A stretch of DNA of 6,536 nt. Source: Gudongella sp051744365. Its GTDB lineage: Bacteria > Bacillota > Clostridia > Tissierellales > Tissierellaceae. This document shows, one piece after another, positions 1-6,354 of the stretch. Made by a program: the position numbers and the translations under genes. The first letter of the stretch is position 1. Each line of letters starts with the position of its first letter. The notes under the pieces are model-generated. The model was not told where the DNA came from and did no database searches. It was given only the letters and a program-made list of their open reading frames with translations. Location: NCBI GenBank assembly GCA_051744365.1, contig JBNJCX010000074.1, forward strand, positions 1 to 6,536. The letters run 5' to 3'.

Positions 1-2
1 TA

Positions 3-539
3 AATACAGCCTTTATGGGTCTGTTTATAGTGTCCACTTATATTTTTATGGATAAGGAGGAAGGTACAATAAGAGCTCTGGCAGTTACTCCATCCAGGAT
101 ATGGGAGTATCTTCTTGGAAAGGTCGGAGTAATACTTGTGACAGGCCTTGTAACTGGAATGCTGACAGTGTTTCTTATAGTGGGAAGCAAAGTGCACTAT
201 CTCCATTTATTTGTGCTTCTGGTTGCAGGCAATGTGTTTGGAACTGCAGCGGGACTGCTTCTCTCAAGCTTTTATGACAATATAATGAAATCAATGAGCG
301 CGATGTATCTGACAGTTATGATATTCCTATTGGGTGCTGTTCCTTACTTTCTCCCAGGGTTTTCGCCCTGGTTTATAAGAATCTTGCCGTCATATCCAAT
401 GGTATTCGCCTTCCGCGAGGTTTTTCTGGAGAATCCTGATGTAGGATATGTTTATAGAAGTTCACTGCTTTTTATAGTTTTGGCAATTATACTGTTTGCC
501 TTGGCAAACCAGAGATTTAAAAAGACCATAACTGCCTAG
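3..539 (+). CDS. ABC-2 type transporter permease, C-terminal part (5' end outside window)
   Basis: This is the membrane subunit of an ABC exporter. The reading frame is open from base 3, before the first ATG at base 15, so the true start is upstream and 178 residues are visible. The visible part begins inside a hydrophobic segment and continues with DKEEGTIRALAVTPSR (about residues 17-32). That is the charged cytoplasmic segment with EGT and TP-type turns found after the second helix of ABC-2 permeases, where the ATPase couples. Further membrane segments lie at about 39-60, 65-88, 95-115 and 150-168, and the protein ends in a basic tail (QRFKKTITA). The next gene, 11 bases on, is another ABC-2 permease, so the two probably form a heterodimeric channel. 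The ATPase should be upstream; none is visible. The family is clear, but the substrate (drug, peptide, ion or lipid) cannot be read from the sequence. Confidence 0.88.
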   Translation, partial: NTAFMGLFIVSTYIFMDKEEGTIRALAVTPSRIWEYLLGKVGVILVTGLVTGMLTVFLIVGSKVHYLHLFVLLVAGNVFGTAAGLLLSSFYDNIMKSMSAMYLTVMIFLLGAVPYFLPGFSPWFIRILPSYPMVFAFREVFLENPDVGYVYRSSLLFIVLAIILFALANQRFKKTITA

Positions 540-550
540 GGGGTGAGGAT

Positions 551-1549
551 ATGTTCAGTAAAATTATGAGAGTCGCTGGCATAGATGTAAAAATCGGTTT
601 CAGGGAGACAACAATTTTGTATATCCTCATTTTTCCACTGATTCTTGCCTTTATATTAAAGGCTCTGACAGCTTCAAATGAAATTATCAGTCTTAATGTA
701 GTTATTGATCCATCTGTATCCTCTGATATGGAGGAATATCTGGATCAGTATGGAAAGATTGAAGCGGTTGATTCAAGGGAAGATATGGAGGAAAGAGTCA
801 GGAAAACAGATGATTATCTTGGAGTCTATTGGAATGGTGAAAGTTATACAATACTCCAGCAGGGGAATGAAGAGGACCTGGGTGAGGTTCTTGAATTTGT
901 AATTAACTCTATGGAAACGAGAAATCTGGACATTCCCGCAGAGGTAAGAATTTCTGATGTGGGATGGACATTATCGCCAATGAAACAGTATGGGGGAAGT
1001 CTTCTTGTGATATTTATGAGTGTTATGGGAGGAATGGTTATTGTATTGAATCTGATTGAGGAAAAGACATCAAACACTCTGGCTGCAATAAATGTTTCTC
1101 CAGTAACAAGAAGAGAATACGTAATGGGCAAGAGTTTTATAGGCTTTGTTGTATCAATATTCCAGGTGCTGGCTACTCTGTTGATTCTTGATTACGGGGA
1201 TATTGATATCCTAATGGTCATTGTCGTGACGTTGAGCATTGCTCTAATAAGTATTTTAATCGGATTTCTGATTGGCGTTACCAATGACGATATAATGGGT
1301 GGAATGGCGAGTATGAAGGCTGTCTTTACGCCTGTTTTAGCTTCCGTTTTCGGAGCGATATTCCTAAGCTCAAAATGGCAGGTACTGCTGTACTGGTCGC
1401 CATTTTATTGGGCATTCAGGTCGATGGATTCCATAATCCTAAGACAGGCAACCTGGGGAGGGATAATGACAAATACAGGGATTATTCTAGGATTGACGGG
1501 AATAGTATTCCTGGCGCTGCATAAGAGGATAAGACGGGGATTGAACTGA
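551..1549 (+). CDS. ABC-2 type transporter permease (second subunit)
   Basis: This is a complete 332-residue ABC-2 permease. The ATG start has a good Shine-Dalgarno (GGGGGTGAGG, 539-548) just after the previous stop, which indicates translation in one operon. The layout is that of full-length ABC-2 subunits: one membrane helix at about 20-40, a hydrophilic, acidic extracytoplasmic domain at about 41-147, and then helices at about 149-168, 196-213, 219-242, 255-274 and 308-324. The cytoplasmic coupling segment follows the second helix: EEKTSNTLAAINVSPVTRREYVMGK (read as two blocks, EEKTSNT at 170-176 and SPVTRREYVMGK at 183-194), the family signature. The protein ends in a basic tail. It shows no nucleotide-binding motifs and so depends on a separate ATPase. 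The large N-terminal ectodomain sets it apart from the shorter DrrB-like type. What it transports is unknown. Confidence 0.9.
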   Translation: MFSKIMRVAGIDVKIGFRETTILYILIFPLILAFILKALTASNEIISLNVVIDPSVSSDMEEYLDQYGKIEAVDSREDMEERVRKTDDYLGVYWNGESYTILQQGNEEDLGEVLEFVINSMETRNLDIPAEVRISDVGWTLSPMKQYGGSLLVIFMSVMGGMVIVLNLIEEKTSNTLAAINVSPVTRREYVMGKSFIGFVVSIFQVLATLLILDYGDIDILMVIVVTLSIALISILIGFLIGVTNDDIMGGMASMKAVFTPVLASVFGAIFLSSKWQVLLYWSPFYWAFRSMDSIILRQATWGGIMTNTGIILGLTGIVFLALHKRIRRGLN

Positions 1550-1575
1550 AAAGAAAATTCGCAATGATTATATAG

Positions 1576-1607
1576 TCTGGATAACCAGATACCTGAGATT
1601 TAATCTG
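1576..1607. repeat. Small inverted repeats upstream of the AOR promoter
   Basis: TCTGG-ATAA-CCAGA (1576-1589) is a perfect 5-bp inverted repeat with a 4-base centre. AGATT-T-AATCT (1596-1606) is a second perfect palindrome close by. CAGAT (1586-1590) is also complementary to ATCTG (1603-1607), so alternative pairings exist. The elements lie between the permease stop and the -35 box of the next promoter. No T-run follows them, so they are not a typical intrinsic terminator. They could be an operator or a weak 3'-end hairpin for the permease transcript. The stems are short and could be chance. Confidence 0.3.
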
Positions 1608-1624
1608 CTTTCTTGCTCTTCAAC

Positions 1625-1653
1625 TTTCCACTGATAACTTTTTCCTGTATAAT
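1625..1653 (+). promoter_or_regulatory. Predicted sigma-A type promoter for the AOR operon
   Basis: A -10 box TATAAT (1648-1653, perfect consensus) lies 17 bases downstream of TTTCCA (1625-1630, 4 of 6 matches to TTGACA). The expected start of transcription, near 1660, leaves a leader of about 15 bases with GGAGAG at 1662-1667, 8 bases before the ATG at 1676. This placement also rules out the upstream TTG at 1613 as the start codon, because that codon lies before the -35 box. Confidence 0.65.
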
Positions 1654-1675
1654 ATTATTATGGAGAGTGATAAAA

Positions 1676-3538
1676 ATGAATGGATACAATGGAAAATTTT
1701 TGTTTATTGACCTGACAAACAAGGAAATGAAGACAGAAACGCTTGATGGGCAATTTGTGAAGGACTACATAGGAGGCTACGGCTTCGGTGCAAAGGTGCT
1801 TTATGACAGAATGCCTGCCGGTGCCGATCCACTTGGAAAGGACAACATCCTTGGATTTATAACCGGAATATCCAATGGAACGGGAGCAATGTTCGGCGGG
1901 AGATTCACCATGGTTCACAAGTCCCCGGTAACCGGTGGGTGGAATGACAGCAATTCAGGAGGATTCTTCGGCCCGGAATTGAAAAAGGCAGGCTTTGATG
2001 CGCTTTTCATCTCAGGCATATCAGAGGAACCGGTATACATATGGGTCAACGATGGTGAGGTGGAAATAAAGGATGCGAAGCATATATGGGGAATGGATAC
2101 AAAAGAGGTATGGGAGGCCCTTAAGGAGGAGCATAAAGAACCAACAGCAAAAATTGTAGCAATCGGACCTTCCGGTGAAAGACAATCCCTCCTTGCCTGT
2201 CCTATCAACGACGGACACAGAGCCCCCGGAAGAGGGGGCGGAGGAGCTGTCATGGGGTCAAAGAACCTTAAGGCGATTCTTGTAAAGGGATCAGGCAGTG
2301 TAGAGGTGGCAGATCCGGAAAAACTGAAGGAAATAAACAGACTGGTTTTAAAGACAATGAAGGAGAACCCGGGAACCAAGGGCTTCGGCGACCACGGTAC
2401 AGGAGTAGGGACTCCAGCAGCGGCATTAAGTGGGGACAGTCCCGTCAAGAACTGGAAGGGCGTCGGTATCATTGACTACGGTGAGGAAGCTGCAGAAACC
2501 ATGGGAGCAAGGGTTATGGATAAGTACAAAACCAAGAAATACGCCTGCTCAAGCTGTCCTCTGGGCTGTGGAGCTGAATATGAAGTCAATGAAGGAAGAT
2601 GGCCTGTTGGAACTACAGACAGACCAGAATATGAAACCGCATCAGTATATGGGTCCACAATGCTTTGTGATGAGGCAGATGTACTGATTAAAGCCAATGA
2701 TATCTGCAACAGATACGGGATAGATACAATTTCAACAGGCATGACAATCGCCTGGGCAATGGAATGCTACGACGAGGGAGTATTAACCCTGGAGGAGCTT
2801 GATGGAATTGACCTAAAGTGGGGCAATGGAGAGGCAATAGTCCATATGACCCAGAAGATTGCCGATGGAGAAGGCTGTGGTAAAATTCTTGCGAACGGAT
2901 CCGCCTGGGCTGCCGATCATCTTGGAAAAGGTCACCAGTACCTTCAGACAGCCTCGGGAATTGAGCTACCAATGCATGACCCAAGATTTGCACCGGGTCT
3001 GGCAAGGACTTACCAGTTTGACCCCACACCTGGAAGACATGTCAAGGGAGGACTTGGAAACCTGCAGATGGGCGGGAAGGAAAGCAGACCGAAGTACGAT
3101 TACTCAGGGACCGGTGAAGAGGATGTGGACCTGACTTCAAAGAGAGAGATTATGAATGTGGCTGGATTCTGTATGTTCTCAAGATTCGGAACACCTCCGG
3201 AAGGAATGATTGACGACTATGTAGAGGCCATTGGAGGCTTTCAATTCGGGAAAGAGGAAAGCTTCACCACAGGCTTGAGAATTTATGCAATGAGACATGC
3301 CTTTAACCTGAGGGAGGGAATCCTACCCAGGGATATGGAAATAACCCAGAGAGCAGTAGGGAAACCACCCCTTGAGGCAGGCCCTCTTGAAGGTGTCCAA
3401 GTGGACAATGAGCTTCTTGGAAAAAACTTCTTCCAGGAACTTGACTGGGACTACCAGACCGGCTTGCCGTCAAAGGAATTTTTGGAAAGAATGGGAGCCC
3501 TGGAGTATCTGATAGATGACCTTTACAAGAAAGCATAA
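1676..3538 (+). CDS. aor: Aldehyde ferredoxin oxidoreductase (tungsten-pterin, AOR family)
   Basis: AOR-family enzymes oxidise aldehydes to carboxylic acids, or run in reverse, with ferredoxin as electron carrier, in the cytoplasm of anaerobes. They use a tungsten bis-pterin cofactor and one [4Fe-4S] cluster. The 620 residues match the usual 600-620. Visible marks are the N-terminal NGYNGKFLFIDL and YIGGYGFGAK; FGGRFTMVHKSPVTGGWNDS (74-93); the cofactor loop GRGGGGAVMGSKNLKAI (185-201); GDSPVKNW (253-260); cluster ligands C291, C294 and C298 (CSSCPLGC) plus the distant C499; CNRYGIDTISTG (344-355); LPMHDPR (431-437, His434 probably the active-site histidine); and FNLREG (543-548). The ATG at 1676 is chosen because it has GGAGAG 8 bases upstream and a promoter just before it. 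Both DxxGL-type pterin-contact motifs appear to have Asn where Asp is classical (N345 and N494). The E1-like gene 14 bases downstream suggests a dedicated cofactor helper. The substrate is unknown; aldehydes from amino-acid fermentation are an inference. Confidence 0.95.
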   Translation: MNGYNGKFLFIDLTNKEMKTETLDGQFVKDYIGGYGFGAKVLYDRMPAGADPLGKDNILGFITGISNGTGAMFGGRFTMVHKSPVTGGWNDSNSGGFFGPELKKAGFDALFISGISEEPVYIWVNDGEVEIKDAKHIWGMDTKEVWEALKEEHKEPTAKIVAIGPSGERQSLLACPINDGHRAPGRGGGGAVMGSKNLKAILVKGSGSVEVADPEKLKEINRLVLKTMKENPGTKGFGDHGTGVGTPAAALSGDSPVKNWKGVGIIDYGEEAAETMGARVMDKYKTKKYACSSCPLGCGAEYEVNEGRWPVGTTDRPEYETASVYGSTMLCDEADVLIKANDICNRYGIDTISTGMTIAWAMECYDEGVLTLEELDGIDLKWGNGEAIVHMTQKIADGEGCGKILANGSAWAADHLGKGHQYLQTASGIELPMHDPRFAPGLARTYQFDPTPGRHVKGGLGNLQMGGKESRPKYDYSGTGEEDVDLTSKREIMNVAGFCMFSRFGTPPEGMIDDYVEAIGGFQFGKEESFTTGLRIYAMRHAFNLREGILPRDMEITQRAVGKPPLEAGPLEGVQVDNELLGKNFFQELDWDYQTGLPSKEFLERMGALEYLIDDLYKKA

Positions 3539-3544
3539 AGGAGG
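3539..3544 (+). promoter_or_regulatory. Strong Shine-Dalgarno that fixes the TTG start of the E1-like gene
   Basis: AGGAGG, within AAAGGAGGT (3537-3545), directly overlaps the end of the AOR gene and sits 8 bases before TTG at 3553. No ATG or GTG lies at a suitable distance in this frame. This supports a TTG start and coupled translation of the two genes. Confidence 0.85.
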
Positions 3545-3552
3545 TCTGCATC

Positions 3553-4242
3553 TTGAAGCTTAAGCATAGATACGACAAGAACAAATCTCTAATTAAAGAG
3601 GAAGAGCAGAAAATTCTGGCTGAAAAAGCTGTAGCAATAATAGGCGCTGGAGGTCTTGGAGGCTATCTGGCAGAGCAGGCTGTAAGGCTTGGGGTCGGAA
3701 AGGTAATTATCGTAGATGGAGATGTATTTGAGGAAAGCAACCTGAACAGACAGAGATTCTCAAGGGAGGATAACCTGGGAGAATGGAAGGCTTTTGAGGC
3801 GAAAAAGGCTCTTGAAAAAATCAATTCAGAGGTCCAAATCCTCGCCTATAAGGATAGAATTTCCAAAGAGAACGCTCACGAGCTGCTAAAGGAAGTGGAT
3901 GTGGTTCTTGATGGAGTTGACAATGCAAGGACAAGACTGGTTTTGCAGGATATTTGTCGAGAGCGCCATATTCCGTTGGTTCACGGGGCGATCGGCGGGT
4001 GGTATGGTCAGGTAAGTGTTGTTATGCCCGGAGATGATACCCTTTCATCCATATACACTGACCCCGATGCAAGGGGAGTGGAGAAGGATCTGGGAAACCC
4101 GTCCTTTACCCCTGCTTTGGTCGCATCCTACCAGGTGGCAGAGATGTTGAAGCTCCTCCTTGGCAAGGGCGAAACACTAAGAAAGAAGATACTCTATATA
4201 GACACACTTTCCAACAGCACAAGCATAATTGAGCTTGAATAA
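3553..4242 (+). CDS. HesA/MoeB/ThiF family E1-like adenylyltransferase, short form
   Basis: Members adenylate the C-terminal Gly-Gly of small ubiquitin-like sulfur carriers (MoaD, ThiS) for molybdo/tungstopterin or thiamin synthesis. The 229 residues show the Rossmann nucleotide loop IIGAGGLGG (29-37), the acidic strand end VDGDVFEESNLNRQ (54-67, with the conserved Arg66), Lys79, and DGVDNARTR (120-128) with the Mg/ATP Asp region. The C-terminal helix GNPSFTPALVASYQVAEMLKLLLG (read as 181-190 and 191-204) corresponds to the family's dimer/adenylation helix. The two CxxC zinc pairs of MoeB/ThiF are absent and Cys135 is the only cysteine. There is no catalytic-cysteine loop or rhodanese domain, so it probably only activates its partner. 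The start is TTG behind a strong Shine-Dalgarno, 14 bases after the AOR stop. The operon position suggests a role in making the AOR tungsten cofactor; this is inference. No MoaD-like partner is encoded in the window. The family is certain, the exact pathway is not. Confidence 0.88.
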   Translation: MKLKHRYDKNKSLIKEEEQKILAEKAVAIIGAGGLGGYLAEQAVRLGVGKVIIVDGDVFEESNLNRQRFSREDNLGEWKAFEAKKALEKINSEVQILAYKDRISKENAHELLKEVDVVLDGVDNARTRLVLQDICRERHIPLVHGAIGGWYGQVSVVMPGDDTLSSIYTDPDARGVEKDLGNPSFTPALVASYQVAEMLKLLLGKGETLRKKILYIDTLSNSTSIIELE

Positions 4243-4247
4243 GACTT

Positions 4248-4272
4248 AAGGACCCCGGCACAGGGGCCCTTT
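4248..4272 (+). terminator. Probable terminator of the AOR/E1-like operon
   Basis: AAGG-A-CCCC (4248-4256) pairs with GGGG-C-CCTT (4263-4271) around a GGCACA loop, giving about 8 pairs with one A-C mismatch. It starts 5 bases after the stop codon of the E1-like gene. The GC-rich stem is convincing, but only a short T-run ends it (CCCTTTG), so termination may be partial. The next gene has its own promoter, which fits an operon end here. Confidence 0.55.
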
Positions 4273-4292
4273 GCTGTGATAAAGTAAAATCC

Positions 4293-4321
4293 TTGACAAC
4301 ATTACTTTGTAGTAATAAAAT
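4293..4321 (+). promoter_or_regulatory. Predicted strong sigma-A promoter of the glutamine synthetase gene
   Basis: A perfect TTGACA (4293-4298) is followed by a 17-base spacer and TAAAAT (4316-4321, 5 of 6 matches). Transcription should begin near 4328, leaving about 30 bases of leader before the ATG at 4360. The leader is too short for a riboswitch. GGAG (4348-4351) lies 8 bases before that ATG. Confidence 0.8.
4301..4316. promoter_or_regulatory. Palindrome in the promoter spacer, candidate operator
   Basis: ATTACT-TTGT-AGTAAT is a perfect 6-base inverted repeat with a 4-base centre. It fills the space between the -35 and -10 boxes and overlaps the first base of the -10. A dimeric repressor bound here would block RNA polymerase. 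A degenerate third half-site, AGTATT, follows at 4327-4332. It does not match the GlnR consensus TGTNA-N7-TNACA. The regulator is unknown; the geometry is what suggests an operator. Confidence 0.45.
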
Positions 4322-4359
4322 ATTGGAGTATTATAAATTTGGCTACTGGAGATGATAAA

Positions 4360-6261
4360 ATGAGAAAAGATTTGTGCTATGTAATCAGGAAGGATAATCA
4401 CAATAAAGAGGATTTGCTTAAAATCCTTGAGGATAATCCCCAGATCAGGTTCGTCTCCCTCGGTGGCGTTGATTTGATTGGGCATGAAACAGAGGAAAAG
4501 ATACCCGTCAAGGTCTTCATTAAGGATCTGGACCTGTTCCTCCATGGAATAGCCGTTCAGACAGATGGATCATCAGTGTATCTTCCAAAGATTGCATCCC
4601 TGGACAATGCAAAGATAGACATGAAGTCAGATGTGGAAGCCAATTGGTTTGTCGATTACAACTATGAAAACATCCACCTTGAGTCGGGAAGACCCGTTGG
4701 AACCCTTAAGATTCCATGCTTCCTTTATCATGATGGAATACCAGTGGATTCAAGACATATATTAAAGGATGCAAACAGATACTTTGAGTCCCATATGGAG
4801 GAGCTGTTAAAGAACAATCCTGAGCAGACAAGGGCCTATGGATTCGGTCCGGAGGATATTAAAAAGGTCCATGTTACAGCTGCCACAGAGCTTGAGTTCT
4901 GGGTAAGGACTCCCAACACCGAAAGAGAGCTTGAGGAGCTATCCACATCCCAGGAGTTGAACGAGCAGTACTGGGCAAAGACCAGAGGAGCAGTAAGAAC
5001 TTCCCTTGAGAATTCCCTTGAGCTTATGGAGATCTATGGTATGGAGCCTGAGATGGGGCACAAGGAGGTTGGAGGAGTAAAGGCAAGGCTCCAGCATGAC
5101 GGAAGCTTTTCAGGTATTATGGAACAGCTTGAAATAGACTGGAAGTATTCATCAGCAATACAGACTGGCGACAATGAGATATTTATTAAGAACATAATAA
5201 AGGAGACCTTCAGGGCAAACGGAATGGATGTTACATTCCTCGCCAAGCCTATACCTGGTGTGGCAGGAAGCGGTGAACATACCCATATGGGTGTTGCAGT
5301 TGAACTGAAGTCCGGAAAGAGAAAAAATCTCTTCCATCCATATAAGAATCATTTTATGAGTCCGACAGGATACGGAGCGCTTATGGGGATATTGAAGAAC
5401 TACGAGATTATGAACCCCTTTATAACATCCTCCAATGAGTCCTTTAAAAGACTTAAGCCTGGATTTGAAGCTCCCGTATGTATAGTTACATCCCTTGGCA
5501 GAACCGTTGAAATTCCCTCCAGGAACAGGACCATACTTATTGGCCTTATAAGGGATGAGAATAACCCTCTTGCAACCAGATTTGAGCTGAGAAGTCCAAA
5601 TCCCCACACAAACTCATTCCTATGCATGAGCTCAATGATTATGGCCATGGATGATGGAATAAGCCATGTATTCAAGGAGAAAAGGGATGAAGACAGCCTT
5701 CTTGACGAGTTGTCAAAGGAGCCTGGAGAAGATGGAATATACCTGCAGAAGGGAAGGGCCTACAGGGCAGAAAACAATGTATTTGACGACTACACTGAAA
5801 AACAGAGGGAAGAATTTTTCGGGAATGTTCCATCAACAGTCTATGAAAACATCAAAGCATTCCAGTCGTATCCTGAGAAGCTGCAGATCCTTAAAAAAGG
5901 AGATGTATTCAGGGAGGCTATTATCGACAGCTATCAGTCAGCCATAATCAACAAATGGGTAACTGAAATTAATCATAGGATCATACCCGACCTTATCAGG
6001 GAAATCAGAGGGTACAAGCTACTTCATGACCCTGCATACGCATCTGATCTGGACATTTCAAACTGGCTTGCAATAAGAGACCTCAGGGTTGAGCTGATGA
6101 TGGATAGCTTAAGCAGAACCTCCATGTTCACCCAGATAAGGGAAGCAATTGAGAAGGAAAATTATGATTTGGCATCAAATCTACAGAAGAATATATATAT
6201 GAAAATGGACAATTTGAGGATGCTTTACAGTCTATATAAGAAAAATCTTCTTGACCTATAG
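4360..6261 (+). CDS. glnA: Glutamine synthetase, long form with C-terminal extension
   Basis: It makes glutamine from glutamate, ammonia and ATP in the cytoplasm. At 633 residues it is longer than type I (about 440-470) and shorter than classic type III GlnN (about 700). The N-terminal beta-grasp region holds RFVSLGGVDLIGHETE (30-45) and TDGSSVYLP (68-76). The catalytic domain shows TELEFWV (metal ligands E177/E179), EPEMGHKEVGG (229-239), KPIPGVAGSGEHTHMG (296-311, His307/His309), NPFITSSNESFKRLKPGFEAP (352-372, stated as NPF at 352-354 and SFKRLKPGFEAP at 361-372), RFELRSP (407-413) and a DDGI turn at 431-434. No NLYxLP-type adenylylation loop is apparent. About 120 C-terminal residues (515-633) are mostly predicted helix with charged heptad-like stretches. 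ATG at 4360 is preferred over TTG at 4339 because GGAG lies 8 bases before it. It is probably monocistronic, with its own promoter and terminator. Function is secure; the subclass and the role of the extension are not. Confidence 0.93.
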   Translation: MRKDLCYVIRKDNHNKEDLLKILEDNPQIRFVSLGGVDLIGHETEEKIPVKVFIKDLDLFLHGIAVQTDGSSVYLPKIASLDNAKIDMKSDVEANWFVDYNYENIHLESGRPVGTLKIPCFLYHDGIPVDSRHILKDANRYFESHMEELLKNNPEQTRAYGFGPEDIKKVHVTAATELEFWVRTPNTERELEELSTSQELNEQYWAKTRGAVRTSLENSLELMEIYGMEPEMGHKEVGGVKARLQHDGSFSGIMEQLEIDWKYSSAIQTGDNEIFIKNIIKETFRANGMDVTFLAKPIPGVAGSGEHTHMGVAVELKSGKRKNLFHPYKNHFMSPTGYGALMGILKNYEIMNPFITSSNESFKRLKPGFEAPVCIVTSLGRTVEIPSRNRTILIGLIRDENNPLATRFELRSPNPHTNSFLCMSSMIMAMDDGISHVFKEKRDEDSLLDELSKEPGEDGIYLQKGRAYRAENNVFDDYTEKQREEFFGNVPSTVYENIKAFQSYPEKLQILKKGDVFREAIIDSYQSAIINKWVTEINHRIIPDLIREIRGYKLLHDPAYASDLDISNWLAIRDLRVELMMDSLSRTSMFTQIREAIEKENYDLASNLQKNIYMKMDNLRMLYSLYKKNLLDL

Positions 6262-6297
6262 AAAAAGTATTCAACGATGGGTCAAGGTAGATTTTTT
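6245..6297 (+). terminator. Intrinsic terminator overlapping the end of the glutamine synthetase gene
   Basis: CTTGACC (6250-6256) pairs perfectly with GGTCAAG (6280-6286). T6257-G6279 adds a wobble pair, and outside a small bulge ATCT (6245-6248) pairs with AGAT (6289-6292). A run of six T (6292-6297) follows at once. The 5' arm is made of the last codons of the gene and its stop. The loop is long (about 21 bases), so the hairpin is moderately stable. Confidence 0.6.
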
Positions 6298-6341
6298 CCA
6301 TACTAATATATGGAAGTTCCTGATTTAGAGAGTAGAACTTC
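6296..6341 (+). repeat. Two overlapping, mutually exclusive hairpins
   Basis: Hairpin A pairs TTCCATA (6296-6302) with TATGGAA (6309-6315). Hairpin B pairs GAAGTTC (6313-6319) with GAACTTC (6335-6341). Each stem is 7 perfect pairs, and they share bases 6313-6315, so both cannot form fully. GGAAGTTCC (6312-6320) is a further small palindrome at the junction. They lie between the glutamine synthetase terminator and a small ORF. Competing hairpins are typical of attenuators or RNA switches, but with no visible promoter or ligand site this remains speculative. Confidence 0.35.
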
Positions 6342-6354
6342 TTTGCGGAAATAG

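Noticed and set aside
1613..1675. Extended AOR start at TTG 1613, adding a hydrophobic 21-residue leader
   Set aside because: The TTG lies upstream of the predicted -35 box and has no ribosome site. ATG 1676 has a well-placed GGAGAG, and AOR proteins typically start close to this NGYNGK segment. The hydrophobic stretch is just translated promoter DNA.
1915..2472. 185-codon open frame on the minus strand inside the AOR gene
   Set aside because: Ser/Pro-rich antisense of a certain gene, with no domain or ribosome site.
4275..4298. GlnR-type operator (TGTNA-N7-TNACA) before the glutamine synthetase gene
   Set aside because: TGTGA (4275-4279) and TGACA (4294-4298) are present but 14 bases apart instead of 7, so the geometry does not fit.
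4339..4359. Extended glutamine synthetase start at TTG 4339
   Set aside because: No Shine-Dalgarno precedes it, and it would put the ribosome site of ATG 4360 inside the coding region.
4328..4359. Riboswitch or glutamine-sensing leader before the glutamine synthetase
   Set aside because: The predicted transcript leader is only about 30 bases and has no room for a folded aptamer.
6281..6309. Promoter for the small ORF with TAATAT (6304-6309) as -10
   Set aside because: Only 4 of 6 matches, and GTCAAG at the 17-base spacing does not resemble a -35 box.
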